DNA of 64,000 nt from the NCBI RefSeq assembly GCF_036208045.1, contig NZ_CP121472.1, forward strand, positions 1,499,531 through 1,563,530. Direction: 5' to 3'. The notes beneath the pieces were generated by a model. It saw nothing but the letters and a program-made list of their open reading frames with translations. It did no database searches and was not told the DNA's origin. The position numbers and the translations under genes were made by a program. This stretch comes from Thiorhodovibrio winogradskyi (lineage in GTDB: Bacteria; Pseudomonadota; Gammaproteobacteria; Chromatiales; Chromatiaceae). Positions 9,723-18,301 of the stretch are shown here, one piece after another; position 1 is the first letter of the stretch, and every line of letters begins with the position of its first letter.

Positions 9723-10778
9723 TCAAGTTTTTGCAAGAAAAGGCAGATAACCGTCAAGATCGCCACGCAGGAAGCGGGCGAGGACGCGGGCTTGCACAAA
9801 GGGCAGAATGCCGATGGGTACTTTGGTCTCGAGTAGCGGATGGGTGATCTCTTCTAGCTTGCGTTCCTGCCAGGCGGCAACCACCGCGCGGCGGCCTTGG
9901 TCGTTAAGCAAGACTGAGCCGCCTTCACGCTGGTCGAAGTCCTTGACGGTGAGTTGCGACCGGTTAATCAGTGTCAGGGCGAAGCGGTCGGCGAGAATGC
10001 TGCGAAATTCTTCCTGAATGTCCAAGGCAAGCGCGGCGCGCCCGGGGCGCACGGCGTGCAGAAAGCCGAGTTGAGGATCGAGTCCGATGGATTCGAGTGC
10101 AGAGCGGCAGTCATTCATCAACATGGAGTACAGGAACGACAGCACAGCATTCAAGCGGTCACGCGGCGGGCGGCGCGAACGGCCCGGCAGGCTGAAATGC
10201 TCGCGCATGGCGGGTTTGACGATGAGTCCGAGGACAGAGAAGTACCGGCGGGCGGCTTCGCCCTCGGTGCCGCGCAGGCTGTCGAGATCTGGGCTGCCGG
10301 GCACTGCACGCAGGGAGGCGGCTAGGGATTCGGCGGCGGCGGTCAGTTGCGCGGACTCGTCGGCGTTCTGGGTTTCACGGGCGCCGCGCAGCAAAACGGA
10401 GCGGCTGTTGCGCAATTTGCCCGCGATGATGGCACGGGCGATGGTGATGCTCCCGTTCTTGTTCTCGTTCGCGCGGTATTGGGCTTGCCGCAGGAGGATG
10501 TTGCCAGACACCGGGCCTTCCAGTCGCGCCTTGAAACGCCCTGAACTGTCAAGCAGAATCAGCGATTTGCCTTCATCGGCAAGACGGTGCATCAGGGCGG
10601 GCGAGACCATGATGTTGCCAAAGCAGACCAGGCTGCCGACATGATGCAGGGGCACCCGAAGTCGGGTTTCGCGCTCAATCTCGATGCGCACCGTGGTGTT
10701 GTCCAGATGCACATAGGCGCCTGGGGTCATGACGTAAAGGCTGTTTTGCACCTGATAGGTGGTTTGGCTAGCGGGCAT
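9723..10778 (-). CDS. cas1: CRISPR-associated endonuclease/integrase Cas1, type I-C
   Basis: A 351-residue integrase that inserts new spacers at the leader end of the array. The N-terminal beta domain is followed by the helical catalytic domain. In it GFLHAVRPGRAALALDIQEE carries the conserved His and the acidic residues of the metal site, preceded by YSMLMNDCRSALE. The start ATG lies one base after the cas4 stop, so the two are translationally linked. The length is typical for type I-C Cas1, and no frameshift is seen. Confidence 0.96.
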   Translation of the reverse strand: MPASQTTYQVQNSLYVMTPGAYVHLDNTTVRIEIERETRLRVPLHHVGSLVCFGNIMVSPALMHRLADEGKSLILLDSSGRFKARLEGPVSGNILLRQAQYRANENKNGSITIARAIIAGKLRNSRSVLLRGARETQNADESAQLTAAAESLAASLRAVPGSPDLDSLRGTEGEAARRYFSVLGLIVKPAMREHFSLPGRSRRPPRDRLNAVLSFLYSMLMNDCRSALESIGLDPQLGFLHAVRPGRAALALDIQEEFRSILADRFALTLINRSQLTVKDFDQREGGSVLLNDQGRRAVVAAWQERKLEEITHPLLETKVPIGILPFVQARVLARFLRGDLDGYLPFLAKT

Positions 10779-10779
10779 G

Positions 10780-11448
10780 TCAGGCGGCCTCGGAGTCCGG
10801 ATCGAACAGTCCGCTGAGGGCGCGCTTGAAGCGTTCGCGCTCTGCGATGAGTTCAGGTTGACACAGCTCGGCCAGGGAGCATTCGCGGCAGCGGCGGTCG
10901 TTGACCGGCGGCGGCAGGCGCCCGGAGGCGAGCATGGTGCGGATGGCGGTCAGCGCCTCGCTGACGGCGGCGCGCAGGCTGGCATCGATGGCAACTTCAC
11001 GGCGGCGATGACTGGATGCGTGGTAGATGGCGCCATGCGGAACCGGTCGGTCGAACATTTCTTCAAGGCAAAGTGCTTGGGCGGCGAGCTGGATATCATC
11101 ATGGCGTGCCTGGCGTTTGCGACCATGTTTGTATTCGACCGGTAAGATGGCGCCGTCGGGATGGATTTCGACCAGATCGGCCTTGCCAACCAACCCCAGA
11201 CGTTCGGACCACAGCGGCAGGGAGCGCTCGATCTTAACGCCGGCCTTGATGGCCTCGCCGGGCTGATCGACCAGATGATGCACCGCTTGTCCGCGCGCGG
11301 TGTGCAGATTGTCAGCGAAAGACTGCTCCTGGTGAATGAGCGCGCACTGACGCGGGCAGTAGGCCCAGTGTTGGAGCGCGGAGATGGCGATGGGGTCTGG
11401 TGTCCCGACCTTGTCGGACGCCGCTGTTGTATATACACTTGCAAGCAT
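10780..11448 (-). CDS. cas4: CRISPR-associated Cas4 exonuclease, start overlapping brnT
   Basis: A RecB-like nuclease with an iron-sulfur cluster that trims pre-spacers and selects the PAM in type I-C adaptation. The first cluster cysteine pair is in WAYCPRQCAL and the others in RRCRECSLAELCQ. The nuclease residues are in GLVGKADLVE and PVEYKHGRKR. The family core begins about 22 residues after the ATG at 11448. No ATG, GTG or TTG lies closer, so the N-terminal extension is encoded by the brnTA promoter sequence read backwards. The ATG shares the bases CATG with the brnT start on the other strand. Longer starts at 11457, 11487 or 11493 lie inside brnT. No clear ribosome-binding site was found. 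With brnTA in between, this gene needs its own promoter or antisense read-through from cas7. Confidence 0.9.
   Translation of the reverse strand: MLASVYTTAASDKVGTPDPIAISALQHWAYCPRQCALIHQEQSFADNLHTARGQAVHHLVDQPGEAIKAGVKIERSLPLWSERLGLVGKADLVEIHPDGAILPVEYKHGRKRQARHDDIQLAAQALCLEEMFDRPVPHGAIYHASSHRRREVAIDASLRAAVSEALTAIRTMLASGRLPPPVNDRRCRECSLAELCQPELIAERERFKRALSGLFDPDSEAA
11429..11438. promoter_or_regulatory. Candidate BrnA operator and promoter between brnT and cas4
   Basis: The 10-base perfect palindrome TGTATATACA lies nine bases before the brnT ATG and is the only AT-rich patch nearby. TATATAC can serve as a -10 element, although no well-spaced -35 was found. BrnA of the BrnTA family represses its own promoter, so this palindrome is a candidate operator. 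It also lies within the first codons of cas4, so binding here could block cas4 transcription. The operator role is inference. Confidence 0.45.
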
Positions 11449-11716
11449 GAAGGTCATTTTCGATCCCGGCAAAGACCGCCGCAACATCTCCAAGCACGGT
11501 GTGTCACTGGCGTTGGCGGAAAAACTGGAATGGAACTTGATGACATGCTGGGAAGACGACCGTGAGGATTATTTCGAGTTGCGGCTGAAATGCCTTGCGC
11601 CCTTTGGGCCGGTGATCTATTGCGTCGCACTGACCGAGGACGATGATCACTATCGGATTTTCAGTCTTCGTAAAGCCACACCAAAAGAGGTGAGAGACTA
11701 TGTACGTCGAAGATAG
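11447..11716 (+). CDS. brnT: BrnT-family toxin (RNase-like) of type II toxin-antitoxin pair
   Basis: An 89-residue protein starting MKVIFDPGKDRRNISKHGVS, which matches the BrnT signature (an F-D-x-x-K-x-x-x-N-x-x-K-H-G-V pattern). It continues with YCVALTEDDDHYRIFSLRKA and ends EVRDYVRRR. BrnT toxins have an RNase-E/RelE-like fold and stop translation. Its ATG overlaps the cas4 ATG on the opposite strand. The antitoxin gene overlaps its 3' end by 17 bp. The pair lies inside the type I-C cas locus in the reverse orientation to every cas gene. A longer start at 11384 would run through the promoter and is unlikely. The reading frame is intact. Confidence 0.9.
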   Translation: MKVIFDPGKDRRNISKHGVSLALAEKLEWNLMTCWEDDREDYFELRLKCLAPFGPVIYCVALTEDDDHYRIFSLRKATPKEVRDYVRRR

Positions 11717-11984
11717 GCATGGCCGAACCTTCCATGTGCCTGACGAAGAAGAAGCCAGGCAGATTCGCGACGGCATTGAGGCCGATCCGGATGCGACGGA
11801 ATTCACCGATGCGCAGTTGGCGCGGATGCGTCCGTTGGCCGAGCTGCGCGCGCAACGCAAGCAAGCGATTTCGATTCGGCTCTCTCCCGAGGTGCTGGAG
11901 CACTTCAAAGCTGGCGGCCCCGGCTGGCAGACGCGCATCGATGCAGCATTGCGCGATTATGTTGCCGCGCATTCGGCGCATTGA
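11700..11984 (+). CDS. brnA: BrnA-family antitoxin and autorepressor
   Basis: A 94-residue antitoxin. The N-terminal half is acidic and binds the toxin in this family. The C-terminal half, RPLAELRAQRKQAISIRLSP followed by GPGWQTRIDAALRDYV, is the ribbon-helix-helix DNA-binding region typical of BrnA. The gene overlaps brnT, has GAGGTGAG eight bases before its ATG, and should be co-translated with the toxin. It converges on cas7, with a hairpin between the two. The frame is open and normal in length. Confidence 0.92.
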   Translation: MYVEDRHGRTFHVPDEEEARQIRDGIEADPDATEFTDAQLARMRPLAELRAQRKQAISIRLSPEVLEHFKAGGPGWQTRIDAALRDYVAAHSAH

Positions 11985-12060
11985 ATCCCTTGTCGGACTC
12001 AGGCTTTCAGGTGGGCACCTGAAAGAAATCTCACGCACAGCCTCGATACTCAGGGATTCA
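11982..12060. terminator. Nested inverted repeats between convergent brnA and cas7
   Basis: A perfect stem (CTTTCAGGTG at 12004-12013 and its complement at 12016-12025, two-base loop) lies in the 65-bp gap. It is enclosed by a second inverted repeat, TGAATCCCT at 11982-11990 with AGGGATTCA at 12052-12060, which covers the stop codons of both genes. There is no strong run of T on either strand. It may act as a bidirectional terminator or mark the end of an inserted segment. Confidence 0.55.
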
Positions 12061-13168
12061 TGATCAGCAGTTCCACGCCGGGAAAGTCCGCGAGCGGACC
12101 CGGTTGTGGGGCATGAACGCGATAATCGCCGATCTGGCGTGCCGGAGCCGCCGGATTGGTCCGCTCGATGCGAATCAAATCGAACAGTTTATGCGCCGGG
12201 GCATTGCCCAACTCGGAGTCGTGCTTGAAGACATAGAGCCCGCGCGTCGCCATCTGCCCGCGCGCGGCAGAGCGGTCGTGCTCGAATATCTGCCCGAGCG
12301 CTTGCCAAAGCAGATCGAGATCGCCCTGATCGAAGCCGGTTTGTTTGGCGAGAAAGGCGGAGACGAAGCCGTGGGCACGATAGAGTCCATAGGGGACCGT
12401 GTGCTTGCGTCCCATGGTACGGTTGTCGCCGGATTGCTTTTCGGCCTCGGCATCGGTCGCCACCGCCATGCGGGTGATGGAATGCTCGGCGGCGACAATG
12501 GGATCGACCGAGCGCGCGAAGGTGAGCTGCACCGGGCCGCGCACCTGACCGCAGTTGGGCGCGCTTTTTAAGGACAACACAGCGCCGAAGGTGCGGATGT
12601 CATAGAAGTCCTGACACATCTGGGCGCGACCGCGCTCGGTCTCGTCGCGGCTGGGTTTGCGTGACTTGGTGTCCTTGAGCGCTTTCTCGATCAATTTGGC
12701 GAGTTTCTTGTCCAGATCTGGCGTGTCCTTGAGCCAATCCTTGACTTCGCCCTTGTCGAGCACCGCCGAGAAGGCAAGCTGGGCGCGGCCTTCGTCATCG
12801 CTGATGCGCTCAATGCCGGGCGGCAAGGCGGTTTCCGCCAGGGCATCTTCCAGCTCAAGCGGCACCTCGATGGTTTTGGTCTCGCCGAGGTTGATGCCGA
12901 GTTTCTCGAACGCCTTGACATGAGCATGGCCGAGCACGGCCTTTTCCTTGACATAAATGTCGTAGCCGGGCGCGAATAGCCCATCGTCCTGTTGTTTGGT
13001 CAGGCCGACGAAGTTGCGCACCTTGCGCTTCAGCGACACATCGGTGACCAGCCCCTGACCGGTTTCGGCATCAAGGCGCGGCAGGTTGCCGGCGTCCGGG
13101 TCGCCATTGGGATTGCCGTCCTGGACATCGAACAGCAGCACGAAATCATAACGATGGCCAATGCTCAT
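12050..13168 (-). CDS. cas7: Type I-C Cascade backbone subunit Cas7 (Csd2)
   Basis: A 372-residue RAMP protein that polymerises along the crRNA in the type I-C surveillance complex. It opens with [20 protein letters not shown], the diagnostic Csd2 start. [22 protein letters not shown] lies in the second half. A lysine-rich stretch (about residues 60-165) makes it longer than compact Csd2 proteins. Its ATG overlaps the cas8c stop (ATGA). It is the last gene of the interference block, and brnTA follows on the opposite strand. Confidence 0.95.
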   Translation of the reverse strand: MSIGHRYDFVLLFDVQDGNPNGDPDAGNLPRLDAETGQGLVTDVSLKRKVRNFVGLTKQQDDGLFAPGYDIYVKEKAVLGHAHVKAFEKLGINLGETKTIEVPLELEDALAETALPPGIERISDDEGRAQLAFSAVLDKGEVKDWLKDTPDLDKKLAKLIEKALKDTKSRKPSRDETERGRAQMCQDFYDIRTFGAVLSLKSAPNCGQVRGPVQLTFARSVDPIVAAEHSITRMAVATDAEAEKQSGDNRTMGRKHTVPYGLYRAHGFVSAFLAKQTGFDQGDLDLLWQALGQIFEHDRSAARGQMATRGLYVFKHDSELGNAPAHKLFDLIRIERTNPAAPARQIGDYRVHAPQPGPLADFPGVELLIMNP

Positions 13169-14964
13169 GCGTCTTTCTCCTGGGAATTCTGGTCGTCTGG
13201 TTTAGCGGGTCGCTTGGTGAAAAAGGCTTGGCGCTGATGGTAGTAGCCAATGGCGAAGCGCCCCTGATCGGGCATGGCCATCTGATTGGGGAAATCGGCC
13301 AGCCCGTCGAGAATCTCGGCGATCAGGCGCTCCATGTTGACGGCGCGACCTTTGGCGAGCTTGCCGATGTGGTGGTTCTTGAGTCGCATCAGGGTCGGGA
13401 AGACCGCTACCGGGGTGCCGGAGGCGGCGCCATAGAAGCGATCACGGATGGTGCCGTTGATGCCGGGGCTGGCTTCTTCCTGGATGCGCTCAAGCGTAGC
13501 GAACAGGCGCCCGAGCCGATAGGCCGGGCTGGGATTGGCGAGATCGAGCATGGGCGTTGGCTCCGGGGCGGGATTGAGCGAATTTGTACCGGCGCGGCGC
13601 TGGTCGCGACACAGCCAGGCTTTGATGACGGCGGCGCGCGGGTAGGTCACGCGCTGCTCGGCGCGACAGCGCTGCACGGCGGCGTGCAGCAGGGTGGTTG
13701 GGTAAGGCCGCCCATTCAGGGTGGCGCGCATTACATCGCCGCCAAGATTGGGCGGAATGTTGTCGCCCTTGCCTTGCTGGGCGCAGTTCACCAATAGCCG
13801 AAATAGCGACAGGTATTCGGGATCGTTCGGCCCGCGCGCGATGCGCAGATCCTCGAAATGCCGGCGAATCCGTTGCGCCAGTTCCAGCGCCGGTGCGGTC
13901 TCCCAGAAGCGGATGCTGATGCGCGCGGCATTGGGCGCGAGGCCAAGCACATGGAAGCGATCCTCGCCCTTGCCGACGGCGAATTGACCCGATGCGACAG
14001 CACGATACAGCTCGGCGATGGCGCGCGTGCCCCGGTCAGGATCATCTTTCGGCGGCTCGCCGAAGAGGTCGGGCAGCGCGGTCTCGAGCGCATTGGGTTG
14101 TTCGGCCCAGAAGACGGTCGAGCTGTCGCCGACCTGGACGCGCTGCGGAGACTCCTTGCGCAGCAAATGGTTCAGCGCCGTGGTGTAAGCACTCGCTGCC
14201 GCCTTGCCGATAGGCGCATTGGCGCCCTGGAGTTTGCCGTAGGAGCGAAAGGCGCCGAGATTGAAGGAAACAATATTGGCACCCGATGTTTGCGCACCCC
14301 ACACGCCTTTGATCGGCGGATGCAGGCGCTCGATGGTGCCGCGCTCGCCGCTGAGGAGGCAGATCGCGCCGTCCTCGGATGCGGCGGGAGGTTGTCGCAG
14401 CGCGTCCACCACCAATGGGCGCTGGCAGACCAGGTCGAGATCGCCGCGCAGCCGAAAGCCGATGCAAGGGTTGGTCTTGGTGATGTCCTCCCATACAGGC
14501 AATGCCTGCATGGCCCCAAGCGGTGCTTCGCGCAGAAAAGAGCGCATGGCCTGAATAGCGGCATCCGCTCGGGTGTCGTCCGGCAGTTCATCAAGGCGGG
14601 CGATGAAGGCGCGGTGCATCTCTTGCACGCGATCAAGATAGTCGTCGGCCTTGCCTTTCTTTTGTCGTTCATCAAGCTTCTTTGGATCGGGAATCCCGAG
14701 CGCATACTCGGCCGTGTCCCAGAGCAGATTGGCCTTGACCTGAACCGTGCGCTTTTCCGCCTGCGGCACTAAAAAACGCTGAGATGACTTGAGGTTGCCA
14801 TCGCGACCGCGCGTATCCGTGAGCCCGATGAGACTGCCCTCGGGGTCGAGTTCGATAACAAAGGGGATTTCTTTGTACTCGAAGCCAGCCGGTGCGAAGG
14901 ACTCGCCGCCAGTCTCGGCAGCCTGTAGTCGCTGGTAGTAAGCCGCGAGCGCTTGCAGAATCAT
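13165..14964 (-). CDS. cas8c: Type I-C Cascade large subunit Cas8c (Csd1)
   Basis: A 599-residue protein that recognises the PAM and recruits Cas3 in type I-C Cascade; an internal start inside this gene can also give the small subunit in the family. Family landmarks include [13 protein letters not shown] at the start, [37 protein letters not shown], and [19 protein letters not shown] near the C-terminus. The start at 14964 was chosen because its ATG overlaps the cas5c stop (ATGA); the frame is open further upstream. It sits tightly between cas5c and cas7. Confidence 0.95.
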   Translation of the reverse strand: MILQALAAYYQRLQAAETGGESFAPAGFEYKEIPFVIELDPEGSLIGLTDTRGRDGNLKSSQRFLVPQAEKRTVQVKANLLWDTAEYALGIPDPKKLDERQKKGKADDYLDRVQEMHRAFIARLDELPDDTRADAAIQAMRSFLREAPLGAMQALPVWEDITKTNPCIGFRLRGDLDLVCQRPLVVDALRQPPAASEDGAICLLSGERGTIERLHPPIKGVWGAQTSGANIVSFNLGAFRSYGKLQGANAPIGKAAASAYTTALNHLLRKESPQRVQVGDSSTVFWAEQPNALETALPDLFGEPPKDDPDRGTRAIAELYRAVASGQFAVGKGEDRFHVLGLAPNAARISIRFWETAPALELAQRIRRHFEDLRIARGPNDPEYLSLFRLLVNCAQQGKGDNIPPNLGGDVMRATLNGRPYPTTLLHAAVQRCRAEQRVTYPRAAVIKAWLCRDQRRAGTNSLNPAPEPTPMLDLANPSPAYRLGRLFATLERIQEEASPGINGTIRDRFYGAASGTPVAVFPTLMRLKNHHIGKLAKGRAVNMERLIAEILDGLADFPNQMAMPDQGRFAIGYYHQRQAFFTKRPAKPDDQNSQEKDA

Positions 14965-15608
14965 GCCAGCACCTCCGGGTCGGACCAATTCGGCACCTCG
15001 ATCACGCCGGCTTGCATCTGACCGCGAAAGAATCTCGGCTGGGGGTCTTGCGGGTCGCCGAAGTCCAAATCGAACAACATGAAGCCCAAATCGCGACTGT
15101 CGGCGATGGGCGCGGTTGTGGCGGCGCCGGGATCAATCAGCTCGAAGGCGGCGGCAAACTCGCGACAGCCCAGATAGGGCTGGTTGACGCATTGGCCGCG
15201 CCGAGCGCGTCGCTCGAACATCTGCCGATACTTTTCGCTGTTCGCGCCAGGGTCGCGCTTGGCATCGAAATGCAGCTCGGCATGCAGTCGATAAGCGACA
15301 TCGCGCAAAAACAGCCCAGCACGCTGCTGGCGACCATCCTCGATAAACAAGCCGCGATAGCCCTCGCCACCGCCGCGATCCGTTGCCAGGCCGCCGACCT
15401 CGTTGCGCTTGAGCGTCATCCAGCGGATGGGCTTGAGTACCTCGATGCGGCACACCTGCCAGCGGATGGCGGGTTTCCAGAGAATGGCGTCAAAGATGGC
15501 ACGCGCCGCCGATGGCGTGATGACATCGTAGCTGACGCGCTCGACCTTCATCTCTGGGCGCGTGAAGCAGGCGAAATCGCCCCAGACTTCCAGGCAATAG
15601 GTGTTCAT
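14961..15608 (-). CDS. cas5c: Type I-C crRNA-processing endoribonuclease Cas5c (Cas5d)
   Basis: A 215-residue RAMP protein. Type I-C systems lack Cas6, and Cas5c cleaves the pre-crRNA and stays on its 5' handle. Diagnostic segments are CLEVWGDFACFTRPEMKVER, VITPSAARAIFDAILWKP, and RRGQCVNQPYLGCREFAAAF. Its presence and the absence of cas6 in the locus agree. It begins 23 bp after the cas3 stop and overlaps cas8c by four bases. Confidence 0.95.
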   Translation of the reverse strand: MNTYCLEVWGDFACFTRPEMKVERVSYDVITPSAARAIFDAILWKPAIRWQVCRIEVLKPIRWMTLKRNEVGGLATDRGGGEGYRGLFIEDGRQQRAGLFLRDVAYRLHAELHFDAKRDPGANSEKYRQMFERRARRGQCVNQPYLGCREFAAAFELIDPGAATTAPIADSRDLGFMLFDLDFGDPQDPQPRFFRGQMQAGVIEVPNWSDPEVLA

Positions 15609-15631
15609 GCGGCCCTCTAAAGATGTTGCCC

Positions 15632-17881
15632 TCAGACAATGGTTTGCGCCGGTCGGGGCGCGACGCCATCGATGACCAGGCCCAAATCAGGATCGTAGAG
15701 CCAATCGCTGATCTGCACGAAGAGTCCCGGTACCTGCTCTTCGACATCGCCCTGATCTAGCAGGCACAAGGCATCACGGCGCGGAATGTTGACTATATAG
15801 CGCTGCAAGCGTCGCATCAACCAGCGATCCGGGCCGCTCTTGCGCAGAGTGCCGAGCAGAATATCGAGATCATGATCCCCGGCATCGCGGTCGAGCACTA
15901 CTACCGGGACGCTGTCCTCGTCCTCAATCAGCCGAAAGCGCTCGGCGGCGCTGCGGAACTGCACATTGAGTTCCTTGGGGTCATCGATACTAAGCAGGCG
16001 GCGGATGCTCTGGGCGTCGAGATCGCGACTGTAGTAGAGCCGCTCGAAATAGTCGGCAAAGCGGAGGCGGGCCAACGGATCGCCGTCTTTGATGTCATGC
16101 AGGGTCGAGCGACAGGCATCCTCGGCCGTGCGCAGCAAGCCCGGTGCGGAAGGCTCAGGCGGGATGAAGACCACCACCTCGCCCTGATCCAGTCGCCCCT
16201 CGCGGTTGCAACGCCCGGCGGCCTGGCCGATGGAGTCCAGCCCGGACAGGGCGCGATAGACGACGGGAAAGTCCAGGTCCACGCCGGCTTCGACCAGTTG
16301 GGTAGAGACCACCCGGGTTGGCTCGCCGGCGGCCAGACGCTGCTTGATGGCACGAATCACCCGCGAGCGATGTGCCCCGCACATGAGCGCCGACAAGTGC
16401 AGGGTTCCGGCCGGCATGACGCGGAACAACTCGCGTGCATGGCGGCGGCTGTTGACGATGACCAGCGCCGAGTCGTGGCGACCGAGTTCCTCGGCCAGCG
16501 CCTCCCAGGCGACGGGGGCATGCCAGTCTCGCGGCAAGCGCACCCGCACCCGCCTCAGTTGGTCTTGGAGCGCATCTGGATCGGGGATGATCTCGCGAAC
16601 ATCGTCGAGTCCGTCAAAATTCCGCGCGCGGTCGAAGTAGCGTCGCGTGCTCAGCACCGGCTGGGTGGCGGTGGCCAGCACCAGGGTCATGCCATAGTGC
16701 TTGGCGAGCAGATTCATGGCATCGACGATGGGCTGCAACAGCGCCGGCGGCAGTAGTTGCACCTCATCGAGCACCACGACACTGTTGACGATATTGTGCA
16801 GCTTGCGACAGCGCGAGGTGCGCGCGGCGAACAGCGACTCAAAAAACTGAACGCTGGTGGTCACCACAATGGGCGCATCCCAGTTCTCGCACGCAAGCCG
16901 GCTGCGCAGCGTTTCGGCATCCGGCGTCGCGTCCGCCGCGCTGTGATGCTCCAACACCGCATCGCCGAAGATGCCGCGAAACACGGCGGCAGTCTGTTCG
17001 ATGATGCTGGTATAGGGGATGACATGAATCACCCGGCGCTTGTCGTGCTTGAGGGCATGGCATATCGCAAAAGCCATGCTCGCCAGGGTCTTGCCGCCGC
17101 CGGTCGGCACGGTGAGCGAAAACACCCCAGGCGCCAGTTCGGCTGCCGCGCGGCACTGCTCCAGCACCTGCGCACGCAGGCGGTTGACCTGGGTCGCCGG
17201 CGCCTGATCGACTAGCGCCTGCATGGACTGGTCGAAAACCGGCGCGAGGCTGGCAAGTTCCGGCCAAGCGGTGCGCCGCTCGGCCTGCTCGGGAGCCATG
17301 AAGGCTTCGGTATCCAGGAAATCCGCATCGACCAGACAGGAGAACAGCATCCGCACCCAGAGCGCGAAGCCCGCTTTACCGCCAGGCACTTGGCGCAAAT
17401 CGGCAGGCGGCAGCAGCGGATGCGGACTGTCATCGGGTGGACGGGCGGCGAGGCTTTCGGCAAGTTCGTCGCGCGCGTCATCGCCGGCCATGCGCGTACT
17501 CAGTCCACCATCCCAGTCATGCAGACCGGCGTGGTGCCCGGCGATCACATAGGCCAGCACGCGGCCGGCAAGACCCAGTTCCCGCTCCGCCAGCAAGGCG
17601 CCCGCCGTGGAGTGGGGTGCGCGTCCCGGTCGCGCTTCGAGATGGGCGGTTTCCGGGTCCAGCCCAACGGCCTCACGGATGTAGCGCTGAAATCTTGGTC
17701 TGAATTTGCCAAGATCGTGCCAGAGTCCGGCGGCGTTGGCCCAATCCGAAGAGCCGAATAATCCGGCGAAAGCTGAGGTCAAGTTGGCAACGGCTTTAAG
17801 GTGCTCGGAAAGTGAATGGTAATGCCACTGGTCTTTCGCGTCGCGGCGAGCGTGCGCAAGAAATTGCATTTTCATAGACAT
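15632..17881 (-). CDS. cas3: Type I-C Cas3 helicase-nuclease with N-terminal HD domain
   Basis: A 749-residue enzyme that unwinds and degrades target DNA after Cascade binding. The HD nuclease part has the sequence WHDLGKF near residue 55 with HSTAGALLA and YVIAGHHAGLHDW further on. The SF2 helicase has motif I in VPTGGGKT, motif II as VVLDEVQ (DEVQ in place of DEAH), and GRCNREGRLDQGE in the C-terminal lobe. The start at 17881 has AGGA seven bases upstream; the frame is open to 17917 without a better site. It is the first gene of the cas operon and is divergent from the molybdoenzyme gene. Confidence 0.95.
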   Translation of the reverse strand: MSMKMQFLAHARRDAKDQWHYHSLSEHLKAVANLTSAFAGLFGSSDWANAAGLWHDLGKFRPRFQRYIREAVGLDPETAHLEARPGRAPHSTAGALLAERELGLAGRVLAYVIAGHHAGLHDWDGGLSTRMAGDDARDELAESLAARPPDDSPHPLLPPADLRQVPGGKAGFALWVRMLFSCLVDADFLDTEAFMAPEQAERRTAWPELASLAPVFDQSMQALVDQAPATQVNRLRAQVLEQCRAAAELAPGVFSLTVPTGGGKTLASMAFAICHALKHDKRRVIHVIPYTSIIEQTAAVFRGIFGDAVLEHHSAADATPDAETLRSRLACENWDAPIVVTTSVQFFESLFAARTSRCRKLHNIVNSVVVLDEVQLLPPALLQPIVDAMNLLAKHYGMTLVLATATQPVLSTRRYFDRARNFDGLDDVREIIPDPDALQDQLRRVRVRLPRDWHAPVAWEALAEELGRHDSALVIVNSRRHARELFRVMPAGTLHLSALMCGAHRSRVIRAIKQRLAAGEPTRVVSTQLVEAGVDLDFPVVYRALSGLDSIGQAAGRCNREGRLDQGEVVVFIPPEPSAPGLLRTAEDACRSTLHDIKDGDPLARLRFADYFERLYYSRDLDAQSIRRLLSIDDPKELNVQFRSAAERFRLIEDEDSVPVVVLDRDAGDHDLDILLGTLRKSGPDRWLMRRLQRYIVNIPRRDALCLLDQGDVEEQVPGLFVQISDWLYDPDLGLVIDGVAPRPAQTIV

Positions 17882-18301
17882 GGAAAATTCCTGGTTAACG
17901 TGCATGCCCAAATCCAATCACATTGGCAAGCAAAATCCTCAGCTTCAGAAATGCCTCGAGCAGCGGCTTGTGGCGGATTATTTTTTTTGCAAACCGGCAT
18001 GACTATGCCAAACGTATTGCGAGCAATCTGTGCCCGTAGCAGACCTTGAATCAGATTCTGGTGTATGCCGGGGTTTCAAGTCAAAGCCACAGCTAGGCAA
18101 AGGTGTTTTCCTGGCAGGACATCGGCCGGCTCGGCACCTTGGGGTTAAGATGCGAGGCCTGTGCAGCCTTGCAACGCAAGTCACATATATAATCAAGGCT
18201 TTTTGCGCCACTGGAGAAGTCCCGGACGCCCGGTTGATGCCGCGCCTGAAGGTGATTTTGACCATGGCCATCCCGATGAAACCCGAAAGACTGGAGGATT
18301 G
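17882..18301. promoter_or_regulatory. Divergent promoter region between cas3 and the molybdoenzyme gene
   Basis: This 420-bp interval must carry the promoter for the cas3 operon (leftward) and that of the oxidoreductase operon (rightward). It holds an eight-T run near 17980 and a TATATATAA patch at about 18184-18192. The rightward frame is open through part of it but lacks protein-like character before 18302. Confidence 0.45.

Noticed and set aside
9405-17881. Absence of cas6 as a sign of an incomplete CRISPR system
   Set aside because: Type I-C systems process crRNA with Cas5c, which is present and looks intact.
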